Shown: piece by piece, positions 9,383 through 17,728 of the stretch
Layout: the number at the start of each line of letters is the position of its first letter
Position numbering within the stretch: position 1 is the stretch's first letter
Assembly: GCF_003815655.1 (NCBI RefSeq)
Contig: NZ_CP033917.1
Coordinates: 3,906,001 to 3,970,000, forward strand
Direction: 5' to 3'
Source of the DNA: Chryseobacterium sp. G0201
Lineage (GTDB): Bacteria; Bacteroidota; Bacteroidia; Flavobacteriales; Weeksellaceae
DNA: 64,000 nt
The notes under the pieces: model-generated
The model's input: the letters and a program-made list of their open reading frames with translations, nothing else
The model's database searches: none
Told to the model about the DNA's origin: nothing
Made by a program: the position numbers and the translations under genes

Positions 9383-9500
9383 CATCAGTTCTTAATCAAG
9401 AATTTTATTAGTACAAAGATAAAAAAGAGTTAATAAAATAAAACAATATCTCTGAAATTGTACTCATTATAAATTAGACACAAATAATATATTATAAAAC

Positions 9501-10349
9501 ATGAAGAAATTAAAATTATCTCTTTTAAGTTTAGCATTGAGCTTTTTTTCAATAGGAACCTATGCGCAAATAGGAATTAATACAGAGTCTCCTAAAGCAA
9601 CTTTAGACGTTGTCGGAAAACCTGATGTGGCAACTTCAGCAGATGGAGTAATTGCTCCAAGAATGACGGGAAATCAGCTTAAAGCAAAAGATGATGTGTA
9701 TCTTGCGGCACAGACTGGTGCATTGGTATATGTGACACAGGCGGTAGGAACTCCTTCTGTGAAAACGGCCAAGGTTGATAAGCCTGGATATTACATGTTC
9801 AACGGAGAAACCTGGAAATTTGCTTTTGGAGGAAGTGACACTGATATTACAATTGGTGAACTGGTTTATTACCACGGAAGTATTCCTGCAAACACCTCGG
9901 GAGCAAACATTTTAGCGAGTACTTATCTTACAGATCTTCCTGTATTGGGAGGAGTTTTAAGACTTGACGCTCAGTTCGACGGGAATTCTTCAGGAACCGG
10001 AGCAGCAACTACTTTTAACCCGCGTCTTTACAATATTGGAAGCTCTGATATGAAAATCTGGGTTTCGGAAATGTCTACCCATACGGGTGATTCAGATAAC
10101 GGGAATATCAAGCTGTCACCGGGGGCTTACAGACAGTTTGACGACGGGGTTTATCTTACGCAGACTCACAATGAAACGGTAACTTTTGATATCACGATTC
10201 AGGAGCCGGAGCCGAGATGGTACAGGGTATACTATGCTTTCAGAGTGGATAATAAATCTACTACAGGCACAAGTAATAATACAACATCAGATACCAACAC
10301 AGCCGACAATACAAGGGAACTGTTTTTATCAGTACAAAGATTATATTAA
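9501..10349 (+). CDS. Secreted surface protein with GINT..P.ATLD N-terminal module
   Basis: The product has 282 residues with a signal peptide (cleavage after ...SIGTYAQ). Mature residues start IGINTESPKATLDVVG, then DGVIAPRMTG, LVYVT and GYYMFNGETWKF. This N-terminal module of about 100 residues also begins the protein at 14397. The remainder (about 120-282) is beta-rich with no recognised domain and ends ELFLSVQRLY. The module is common in flavobacterial surface proteins and resembles attachment regions of tail-fibre-like proteins; its role is unknown. It is monocistronic with its own terminator and divergent from the AraC-type regulator. Confidence 0.72.
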   Translation: MKKLKLSLLSLALSFFSIGTYAQIGINTESPKATLDVVGKPDVATSADGVIAPRMTGNQLKAKDDVYLAAQTGALVYVTQAVGTPSVKTAKVDKPGYYMFNGETWKFAFGGSDTDITIGELVYYHGSIPANTSGANILASTYLTDLPVLGGVLRLDAQFDGNSSGTGAATTFNPRLYNIGSSDMKIWVSEMSTHTGDSDNGNIKLSPGAYRQFDDGVYLTQTHNETVTFDITIQEPEPRWYRVYYAFRVDNKSTTGTSNNTTSDTNTADNTRELFLSVQRLY

Positions 10350-10411
10350 TTAATTTGATTGATTTTAAACAGGTTTTGATTCTACAAACACACAGGAAAA
10401 AATTATATAAT

Positions 10412-10441
10412 AAAGAGAGGCATCTGTTCTCTCTTTATTTA
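10412..10441 (+). terminator. Terminator after the surface-protein gene
   Basis: The stem AAAGAGAG / CTCTCTTT (10412-10419 and 10429-10436) is followed by ATTTATTTATTTTT. Confidence 0.75.
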
Positions 10442-10574
10442 TTTATTTTTAAACTTTACTATTATTAAATATTAATGAAAAATTTTATTTTTTTTAAAAT
10501 TTAAATATGTCTAAATTATTTTTTTGATTAAAAGTGCTAATTCATTATCATTGCATTAATAAAAATGTACACAA

Positions 10575-12152
10575 ATGATAGAAGATTTTCCATTCTATTT
10601 ATCTCTTATTGTAGCAATTGTATTGCTCATCATGCTGGCAAACAAAATAAAGGTGGCTTATCCCGTATTGCTTGTTATTGCAGGTTTGATAATCAGTTTT
10701 ATTCCCGGAATTCCGATGATTCATATTGATCCTGAGCTTATTTTTATTATATTTCTTCCTCCTTTATTATATGAAGCAGCTTGGGCTATCTCATGGAAAG
10801 AATTGTGGAAATGGAGACGTATCATAGGAAGTTTTGCTTTTGTGGTGGTTTTTCTTACGGCCATTTCTGTCGCATTTTTTGCGAATTATTTTATACCCGG
10901 ATTTTCTTTAGCGCTTGGATTCTTGTTGGGTGGAATTGTTTCTCCGCCAGATGCAGTAAGTGCCAGTGCAATTTTAAAATTTGTAAAAGTTCCGAAAAGA
11001 ATGTCATCCATTCTGGAAGGAGAAAGTTTACTGAATGATGCTTCTTCATTAATAATATTCCGTTTTGCAATGATTGCGGTCGCTACAGGGCAATTTATTT
11101 GGTCTGATGCAACTTTAAGTTTTTCTTGGATGCTTGTAGGAGGTATCGGGATAGGAGTATTAATTGGCCTTATTTTTATGAAATGCCATAAATATCTTCC
11201 CACCGATGCCAATATGGATACGATTTTAACCATTGTTGCTCCTTATGTCATGTATATCGCTGCAGAAGAAGTTCACAGTTCAGGTGTGTTGGCTGTTGTA
11301 AGTGGAGGATTGCTTTTATCCAATAACAGACATCGTTTTTTAAGTACAACATCTCGTTTGCGAGGCCTCAATGTTTGGGAAAGTCTCTCTTTTGTTTTGA
11401 ATGGATTGGTATTTTTATTAATAGGTTTAGCCTTACCAGAAATTACCTCAGGTCTTGAAGGAGTTGGGCTTTCAGATGCTATCGTTTATGGATTAATGGT
11501 AACTGCTGTATTGGTTGTGGTAAGGATTTTATCGGCTTATGGCGCTGTTTTGGTCACTTTAGTTGCCAGAAATTACATCAATGTAGCAGATGCAAGAAGC
11601 CCGGGATTCAAAGCTCCTGCAATTATGGGATGGACGGGAATGCGCGGAGTTGTTTCTCTGGCAGCGGCTTTATCGATACCTACTCATTTGTATGAGGGCG
11701 GACCTGCATTTCCACAGAGAAATTTAATCTTGTTTATTACTTTCATTGTTATTTTAACAACGCTTTTGGTGCAGGGGCTTACGCTTCCTTATCTAATCCG
11801 GAAAATTGAACTGCCCAATTTTGATGATTACTTGCCTGATGAAGAAGCTGAATATCTGATCAAAAGACAAATGGCAAAACATACTGCAGATCATATCACG
11901 AATAATCATTCCGAAATATTGGGTAGAAGTACCTTCCTAAAACAGATTCATGAAAATCTGAAGGGAAAAGCAAATGTTGAGACAGAAGTAAAGTTAACTT
12001 CGGAAGTAAGGGATGTTTATCTGGATGTTTTAAGCGCGCAGAGATCATGGCTTCTTGATCAAAAGCATAATGATGATGTTAACGAAGATGTTATCAAAAA
12101 ATACCTCATGAAAATTGATCTGGAAGAAGCGAGAATACTGCTGATTCATTAA
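10575..12152 (+). CDS. CPA1-family Na+/H+ antiporter
   Basis: The product has 525 residues: 12 or so membrane helices over about 1-415 and a cytoplasmic C-terminal tail of about 110 residues. Family signatures are clear: FLPPLLYEAAW, the SPPDAVSASAIL helix, the ion-binding motif EGESLLNDASSL and GWTGMRGVVSLAAAL. The protein should exchange sodium (or potassium) for protons across the inner membrane. It starts at ATG 10575 and is separated from its plus-strand neighbour by a terminator, so it is probably transcribed alone; the gene at 12156 converges only 3 bases away. Confidence 0.9.
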   Translation: MIEDFPFYLSLIVAIVLLIMLANKIKVAYPVLLVIAGLIISFIPGIPMIHIDPELIFIIFLPPLLYEAAWAISWKELWKWRRIIGSFAFVVVFLTAISVAFFANYFIPGFSLALGFLLGGIVSPPDAVSASAILKFVKVPKRMSSILEGESLLNDASSLIIFRFAMIAVATGQFIWSDATLSFSWMLVGGIGIGVLIGLIFMKCHKYLPTDANMDTILTIVAPYVMYIAAEEVHSSGVLAVVSGGLLLSNNRHRFLSTTSRLRGLNVWESLSFVLNGLVFLLIGLALPEITSGLEGVGLSDAIVYGLMVTAVLVVVRILSAYGAVLVTLVARNYINVADARSPGFKAPAIMGWTGMRGVVSLAAALSIPTHLYEGGPAFPQRNLILFITFIVILTTLLVQGLTLPYLIRKIELPNFDDYLPDEEAEYLIKRQMAKHTADHITNNHSEILGRSTFLKQIHENLKGKANVETEVKLTSEVRDVYLDVLSAQRSWLLDQKHNDDVNEDVIKKYLMKIDLEEARILLIH

Positions 12153-12155
12153 ATT

Positions 12156-12488
12156 TTAATCGTTGATGATTGTTAAAAGTCTCTGCAGGTATTCATTTTC
12201 TTTTACAACTTTATTATAAGACTGTCTTACATATGCTGGTGAAAGCTCATAGTTTTCCGGCTTTGAATGGATGTCTTCATTTTCGATATATTGATTGAGG
12301 TGAAGGGTGTAGTCTTTAATATATTTATTGATTAATTTTCGTTTTATTTTGCAGATCGTATTATTCTTTATTTTGTGTAAAGAATTAAGAATAAAAGATT
12401 TATCTCCATGGAAATTAATTACGTTTGCTACAAACGAAAGATTATGCGTATCCTGTAAAACAGAATGTTGTTCATTTTCAAAAATCAT
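12156..12488 (-). CDS. Small hypothetical protein
   Basis: The product has 110 residues, is basic, and has no signal peptide or membrane helix. It is predicted mostly helical (KIKRKLINKYIKDYTLHLNQ and VVKENEYLQRLLTIIND). I do not recognise it. Its stop lies 3 bases from the stop of the convergent antiporter gene, so the two transcripts probably overlap. A short open frame without a start codon continues upstream of it (12504-12626). Probably real given its length and codon use, but unproven. Confidence 0.5.
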   Translation of the reverse strand: MIFENEQHSVLQDTHNLSFVANVINFHGDKSFILNSLHKIKNNTICKIKRKLINKYIKDYTLHLNQYIENEDIHSKPENYELSPAYVRQSYNKVVKENEYLQRLLTIIND

Positions 12489-12992
12489 GATGTGGTAAGA
12501 GTTTTAGTGAGTCAGTAATGTTTTCAAAACACGGTAAGCACTTGAGATCAGCAGACGGGTATTGAAAATGATTTTTTCAATGTCAGAATAATCTTTTTTC
12601 GTGATGAAGTAAATTTTAAGGGTTTCATGATATTAATATTTAAAAGTGTGTAAAAAATAAGGTATTAACTTAATTTTATATAAAATATTTCACTTCAAAA
12701 ACCTAACCAAAATATTTACATTATTTCAAAAATATTAAAAATTTGTAACAAAAACCCTTATTAATGTATTATTTTACCTAAAACTTTAATTATTGTTGTG
12801 ATTTTTGTGGTATGTAGTTGTTATTATTTGATAAAGAGTATTTTTTCAATTCTTAATTATTTCTAGTAAGTAATAATTTCAAAAAGATATTAATTGAAGC
12901 TAAAGTAGCGTGTAATTAATTACTTATAATAATTTTCTGATTAAAATTTTATCATTTCGGTACTTGTTTTGATAATAATACTAAAACATAAA
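12489..12992. other. Gene-poor AT-rich spacer
   Basis: This is about 500 bases with no supportable gene. A minus-strand open frame at 12504-12626 lacks a usable start codon. The part from 12650 to 12960 is extremely AT-rich, with no hairpin terminator or clear promoter box that I can defend. Confidence 0.5.
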
Positions 12993-13202
12993 ATGAAAAA
13001 AGAAAATTTTAACCACTTATTGGGTAAATCACGCCATGAAATTATGCAAGAACTTGGAGATGGTTTTAATTATTTTAATAGTGAAATCTGGACTTATGAA
13101 GTAGGAAAAACATGGTTTGGCCAAAAAATTATTCTATCGCTTATTTTTAAAGATGAAAAAGTTTCGGAATTAAATCTCACCAAACGCTTCGGAAGATGCT
13201 AA
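12993..13202 (+). CDS. Small hypothetical protein
   Basis: The product has 69 residues from the ATG at 12993 (MKKENFNHLLGKSRHEIMQE). A TTG 24 bases earlier would add eight residues but has nothing to recommend it. The sequence is soluble, with a helix followed by beta strands (EIWTYEVGKTWFGQKIIL, SLIFKDEKVSELNL), and resembles small SmpA/BamE-like or uncharacterised flavobacterial proteins without a signal peptide. No function assigned. It lies between the AT-rich spacer and the right copy of the operator repeat. Confidence 0.5.
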   Translation: MKKENFNHLLGKSRHEIMQELGDGFNYFNSEIWTYEVGKTWFGQKIILSLIFKDEKVSELNLTKRFGRC

Positions 13203-13211
13203 AATCTATAA

Positions 13212-13263
13212 ATTTGTAATTCGCTTCTTATGAAAATTATTCATCGCTAAAACCGATTTACAA
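13212..13263 (+). repeat. Right copy of the 52-bp direct repeat with a LysR-type box
   Basis: It is the counterpart of 8179-8230. The ATCG-N7-CGAT palindrome (13243-13257) ends 8 bases before the ATG of the broken lysR gene, a position expected for an autoregulatory LysR operator. Confidence 0.7.
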
Positions 13264-13265
13264 AT

Positions 13266-14135
13266 ATGGAACTCAGACAAATTCGTTATTTTCTTAAAGT
13301 TAAAGAACTGCTAAATTTTACGGAAGCTGCAAATCATTTGTATATAAGCCAGAGTACACTTTCACAGCAGATCAAACAGCTTGAAGACGAGTTGGGTATT
13401 CCATTATTTAATAGGATAGGGAAGCGTATTGAGTTAACGGAAGCCGGAGCAGTTTTCTCAGAATACGCAGAAAAAAGCTTGCTGAAATCACAGGAAGGCT
13501 TTCTGGCTTTAAAAGATTTGAAAGATCTGAAAACCGGTGAACTTACAATTGGGGTAACTTATGGAATGCGTTCTACTTTAATCGGAACTCTTATTAGGTT
13601 TTCCGTAGAATATCCGGGAGTTAGGGTAAATATTGTTTTTGGAACGACTTCGGAATTGATTGAAAAATTATCTCATCTCGACCTTGATTTTGCACTTACT
13701 TTTGCTGAAGGCAACAAAGAAAAGATATTTAATTATATTCCACTTTTTACTTCACGGATGACTTTAGTTGCAGCGAAGAACTCTTACCTTACAAATAGGT
13801 AAAGTATTACTTTGAAAGAAATCACTAATTTGCCTCTTGCATTGCCTACAAAAGGCTACAGCACAACAAAATTTGTTACAGAAGCTTTTGAAATCAGTAA
13901 TTTGTCTCCCAATATTTTAATTGAAATTAATGATATTCCTACCTTGCTTGAGCTTGCAAAAAGTGGGAATTGGTTTACTATTTTGGCGCAAACAACAGTT
14001 ACCGAAAAAGATGATCTGCTTACCATTCCAATAAAAGGTAAAAATATGATTCGTACGGCAATGCTTATCTCTCTGAAAGATGCCTACGAAAAGAAAGCAA
14101 TGACTGTTTTCTATAAATTTCTTATTACTGAGTAA
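13266..14135 (+). pseudogene. LysR-family regulator (CynR/YnfL-like) interrupted by an in-frame stop
   Basis: A full-length LysR gene (290 codons) is readable in one frame except for TAA at 13800-13802. The N-terminal HTH (FTEAANHLYISQSTLSQQIK) and half of the effector domain come before it (178 residues). The same frame continues directly after it with NLPLALPTKGYSTTKF to a natural stop at 14135. There is no frame change, so a single substitution (for example AAA to TAA) explains it. The shortened product would keep the DNA-binding domain; the rest could only restart at TTG 13812. In related genomes this type of regulator is usually divergent from the YnfM-like exporter found here at 6911-8098. 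A sequencing error cannot be excluded. Confidence 0.8.
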
Positions 14136-14396
14136 TTACAATTTTTTCAAAACTATTTGAATTATTACTGAATATTAGCGCTTTTTCCCAAAATAGAACA
14201 GCGCCGATTGCTTTTTTCATTGTGTTTTAATATTTTCAAAAAATATTTCTAATATTTATTTATCACTAAAAAATGAATTTTATTGTCTAATAATTGTTAT
14301 GATTGGTTAATATTTTAAATATTTAACTATAAAAGGATTATTTATTTATATAAAATTACTATTTTTACTATAAATGATAAACAAAAATTTCGACAT

Positions 14397-15701
14397 ATGA
14401 AAAAAACAGTACTATTTATTGTAATGGCTATTTCAGCTTTTACAATTCAAACTTTCGCTCAAGTTGGTATTAATACTTCTTCACCAGCAGCAACTCTTGA
14501 TCTTACGGCTAAAAACCCTACAGGAACCACATCTAATGTAGATGGTGTTCTTATTCCTCGTGTAGACAGACAAAGAGCGCAGAGCATGGCAGCGGTTCCT
14601 ACTTCAACACTAATCTATGTAAATAATGCTGCTACAGGTTTACAGGATGGAACAGCTGTTAATATTGACGCAGAAGGTTATTATTATTTTAATGGCTCTT
14701 TGTGGGCCAAGCTTAATCCTTCGATTTCTACAACTTCATTTGTTAATATTTATAATACAGATGGCACTCTTTCCGGAAATAGGATTGTTACCCAGGCTGC
14801 TAATACTTTATCATTTACAGGGACTGCGACTAATGCTTTCTCGGTAGATGGAACTACATTATCAGTAGATGCGGCTAATCACAGGCTTGGTATAGGAACA
14901 ACAACACCAGCAACAAAGTTTCATGTAGAAGGAGCTGAGGTTAGGCTTACTAATGCTACTTCTTTATGGGGACTTGATCCTGAAGGAACAGCGCCTACTT
15001 CTCAACTCAGTATTATGGATCGTACAAATAATGTTCGTCGTTTAATATTACAGCAAAACGGGAATGCATATTTGGGAGGTGGTATAGCTTCCGGTGGCAC
15101 AAATGCAACGATAAGTGCCGTTGGTGGAAATGTAGGGATTGGTGCTGTTGCGGCTCCTACAAATACATTAGATGTAAATGGGACAACTCGAGTGAGAACA
15201 ATTACTGCGGTATCTGGAGCAACAATTGTAACTCCTGTATATTCTGATGCCAATGGTGTTTTAGTAAAAGCATCTCCTTCTCCTACTTATGGCGGTGTTA
15301 ATTCTAATTCGGTTAACGTAGCCAGTGGTGCTACCGGTGTTTTGATCTCCGGTTTAATTGATGGAGGAATCTACAAAATTTTTGTTTCAAATGGTGATGC
15401 TTGTGGAGATGCTTCTGTAGCTGAATATTATGTGACAAATTTTTCTGCTAACAGTTTCTTTTCTATTAATGGATTGGGTGGACTTTTAGCTAGTGGTGTT
15501 GCTAATAAATCTCCTGCCTTTACTCAAACAAACAGAAATATTATCGGGACTGTTTGGACAGGGAAAGTTGGTTGTTCGGGAGGAGATAACTCTACTTCTC
15601 TTAATTATACATTAACAATTCCTGCAGCAGGAAGTATTAACGTTACTAATAACGGAAACATTACTAAAAGCTACACCATAGTTGCAACAAGAGTTAACTA
15701 A
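14397..15701 (+). CDS. Secreted surface protein, GINT..P.ATLD family, with tail-fibre-like repeats
   Basis: The product has 434 residues with signal peptide MKKTVLFIVMAISAFTIQTFA. The mature N-terminus (QVGINTSSPAATLDLTAKN, DGVLIPRVDRQRAQ, GYYYFNGSLWAKL) is the same module as in the protein at 9501. Two further short repeats follow: HRLGIGTTTPATKFHVEG (about 163) and GNVGIGAVAAPTNTLDVNG (about 243), typical of phage tail-fibre or adhesin shafts. The last 140 residues form a separate beta-rich domain (PTYGGVNSNSVNVASG onward). Probably a surface adhesin-like protein; the exact role is unknown. A terminator follows at 15793. Confidence 0.72.
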   Translation: MKKTVLFIVMAISAFTIQTFAQVGINTSSPAATLDLTAKNPTGTTSNVDGVLIPRVDRQRAQSMAAVPTSTLIYVNNAATGLQDGTAVNIDAEGYYYFNGSLWAKLNPSISTTSFVNIYNTDGTLSGNRIVTQAANTLSFTGTATNAFSVDGTTLSVDAANHRLGIGTTTPATKFHVEGAEVRLTNATSLWGLDPEGTAPTSQLSIMDRTNNVRRLILQQNGNAYLGGGIASGGTNATISAVGGNVGIGAVAAPTNTLDVNGTTRVRTITAVSGATIVTPVYSDANGVLVKASPSPTYGGVNSNSVNVASGATGVLISGLIDGGIYKIFVSNGDACGDASVAEYYVTNFSANSFFSINGLGGLLASGVANKSPAFTQTNRNIIGTVWTGKVGCSGGDNSTSLNYTLTIPAAGSINVTNNGNITKSYTIVATRVN

Positions 15702-15792
15702 AATAATTTTCCTATTAACTTCCCTCGTAAATTGGATCATTAAAAAATATCAATTTTTAAGGCATCTCTTAGATTCTAATATACACAAATAC

Positions 15793-15821
15793 AAACCGGA
15801 TATCAGTATCCGGTTTTTTTA
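15793..15821 (+). terminator. Terminator after the surface-protein gene
   Basis: The stem AAACCGGATA / TATCCGGTTT with a TCAG loop is followed by a T-run. Confidence 0.85.
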
Positions 15822-15824
15822 TCT

Positions 15825-15862
15825 ATTAAAATAAAAAACCTTCCAAAAAAATGAAAGGTTTA
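15825..15862 (-). terminator. Terminator of the DUF1349 gene
   Basis: The stem AAACCTT / AAGGTTT (15836-15842 and 15855-15861) is followed on the minus strand by a T-rich run. It lies 40 bases past the stop of the minus-strand gene. Confidence 0.65.
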
Positions 15863-15899
15863 ATAAAAATTGACTGTATATTGAAGTGTAATTCAATCG

Positions 15900-16547
15900 T
15901 TATTTATTGTTTTTAAGCCATTGTAAACGTCTTTCATCGGGAAAATGTTGCACCTTGAAATTTTCAAAAGTTGCATTGAAGCCATTCCCGTCCGGGCACG
16001 CAGCCATTAAACCAACCATCACAGGAGTGTTGTCCTGCAAATGAGCATTACGCATCATGATATAGTTTTTATCATCAAAAGAATAAAAAACCTCTACGGC
16101 ATCAAGCCTTCTTACAGCTTTTATCCAAACTGTGGGAGGCGTTTTGTCTAATGTGATCACACTCCAGTCGCTTGTTGTATGAGTGACAACGGTGCTAAGG
16201 TTATATTTACCATCCACAAACTCAACTCCGGCTTTAATGTAATTATCTTTATCAATTCTCAGCATTAATCCCATTTGGTCAAACCTTGCCTTATAGTTTC
16301 CTGTCATTTTTACTTTTGCTTCAAATTCTCCACCATAAGTAGTATAATAAAAAGGGGCATCATCTACAGTAAAGCCATAATGCGAAATTCTCCAGTAATC
16401 ACTTTGAGGGGTAACAAACATTGATAAAGTGTTGTTTTTAATTTCCCATTTTTCAGGCTCGTTGAACCATGTCATTTTTTCTAACGTCTGAGCAAAACTT
16501 TTCTGTGCCAATAGAAGCACGCAGAAACTTAAAATTATTCTCTTCAT
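15900..16547 (-). CDS. Secreted DUF1349 (concanavalin-like fold) protein
   Basis: The product has 215 residues with signal peptide MKRIILSFCVLLLAQKSFAQ. The body is a DUF1349 / 'regulation of enolase 1' type beta-sandwich: MTWFNEPEKWEIKNNTL, FVTPQSDYWRISHYGF, DQMGLMLRIDKDNYIKAG, WSVITL and GLMAACPDGNGFNATFENF are the family landmarks. Members are thought to bind carbohydrate, but no activity is established. It is divergent from the LuxR-type regulator at 16642 with a 94-base gap, so that regulator may control it. Confidence 0.75.
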   Translation of the reverse strand: MKRIILSFCVLLLAQKSFAQTLEKMTWFNEPEKWEIKNNTLSMFVTPQSDYWRISHYGFTVDDAPFYYTTYGGEFEAKVKMTGNYKARFDQMGLMLRIDKDNYIKAGVEFVDGKYNLSTVVTHTTSDWSVITLDKTPPTVWIKAVRRLDAVEVFYSFDDKNYIMMRNAHLQDNTPVMVGLMAACPDGNGFNATFENFKVQHFPDERRLQWLKNNK

Positions 16548-16641
16548 TATCTTTCTTTATCGGTATAACTGAGTGTAAAGTATTAATTTAGCAAAAGTAA
16601 AATTTTAACGTAGATTCGTCAATACTTATAAATAACCATTT

Positions 16642-17385
16642 ATGGAGATCTTAGATACGCTTAACAAAACATTGCTTAACAAAAATGGGAGTAACTGTCT
16701 GTTGGATATTGAGGTATATAAACAACAGGCATCAATGTATTCTCAGATTGAAAATGTGGTTTCGGTGTTGAGTGATATGCAGGCGAACAAAAGTTATGTT
16801 TATACTTCAAAATCCACGTTGGAATTAGGTTTACATTTTATAGAGAATCCAATAATTATAGATTCAATTTGGGAAGAAGAGATCTTAAAGAAGATACATC
16901 CCGATGATAAACTGAAAAAATACATCCATGAATTGCGTTTTTTTAAATTAATGGATTCGCTTAAACCTGAAGACCGCATTAATTACAATGTAGTATCCAG
17001 AATCAGGATGAAAGATAAAAACGACGAATACAGATTTGTGCAGCATCGTATGTTCTATACCTATTCGCCTTACAACAATAAGCTGAGGTTTGCACTTTGT
17101 CTGTACAGTATTGCCTTAGATCAGTCGATTCTTTTGCCATCAGATTTTTTAATTATAAACTCTACAAAAGGAGAAGTGGTAGTTGAAGACAAATTAAATT
17201 ATAAAAACATCTTATCTCAAAGAGAATTAGAGGTCTTGAAATTTGTAGGTGAAGGTTTTACTAGTAAAGAAATTGCAGATTTCCTTTTTATAAGTGTAAA
17301 TACCGTCAGTCGACATCGCCAGAATATCCTTGAAAAACTGAACGTAAAAAACTCGATTAAAGCAATTAATGATAGTTTTTATTAA
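16642..17385 (+). CDS. LuxR-type transcriptional regulator with PAS-like N-terminus
   Basis: The product has 247 residues. The C-terminal 60 residues form a LuxR/GerE helix-turn-helix (LSQRELEVLKFVGEGFTSKE, then IADFLFISVNTVSRHRQNIL). The N-terminal 170 residues resemble a PAS-like sensing domain (HPDDKLKKYIHELRFFKL, YRFVQHRMFYTYSP), as in many flavobacterial regulators of this kind. There is no receiver domain and no membrane helix. It lies next to the divergent DUF1349 gene. Signal and targets are unknown. Confidence 0.8.
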   Translation: MEILDTLNKTLLNKNGSNCLLDIEVYKQQASMYSQIENVVSVLSDMQANKSYVYTSKSTLELGLHFIENPIIIDSIWEEEILKKIHPDDKLKKYIHELRFFKLMDSLKPEDRINYNVVSRIRMKDKNDEYRFVQHRMFYTYSPYNNKLRFALCLYSIALDQSILLPSDFLIINSTKGEVVVEDKLNYKNILSQRELEVLKFVGEGFTSKEIADFLFISVNTVSRHRQNILEKLNVKNSIKAINDSFY

Positions 17386-17728
17386 GTCTAAAATAAATTT
17401 TTATTAAATGGCTTTTTCGTTGAATAAATGCGTGATTATTTAGTAAATAGTTAAATATTTCATATTTAAGTGATATATTTGCGAAAGGGGTCGTTTTTTT
17501 TTGTTTTTGATAGGGTTTTATATTTTAATTTCATTAATTTTAGGTAAATGAAAAGACTTTTTCAGATATGTTAAGAAATATTAAAATGCTGTAAAAAATG
17601 TGAAATATGTTGATTTTCAAACTATATGATTAAAATATTATATGCATAATAAATTTTAATTGAAAATTCAAAGTTAGCGATGTGAAATAATCATATATTT
17701 GTTCTTTAAACAGCTAACAAAATTAAGG
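17386..17728 (+). other. Upstream region of the alpha-oxoamine synthase gene, two promoter-like boxes
   Basis: This is 340 bases without a gene. Two TATATTTG boxes fit the TAnnTTTG consensus: 17474-17481 (about 250 bases upstream of the start) and 17693-17700 (29 bases upstream). Neither has a convincing -33 TTG at the right distance. The first box is followed by a G4 and a T8 run (17487-17500), so it could serve a longer leader or a small RNA. Confidence 0.4.
17693..17700 (+). promoter_or_regulatory. -7 box of the alpha-oxoamine synthase gene
   Basis: TATATTTG matches TAnnTTTG and ends 28 bases before the ATG at 17729, which also has AAGGA directly in front. Confidence 0.5.

Noticed and set aside
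10886..11233. Minus-strand 115-codon ORF
   Set aside because: Shadow of the antiporter gene.
12504..12626. Minus-strand open frame of about 41 codons with protein-like sequence upstream of the 110-residue gene
   Set aside because: It has no ATG, GTG or TTG start at a sensible place and a stop just upstream; it may be a remnant but cannot be supported.
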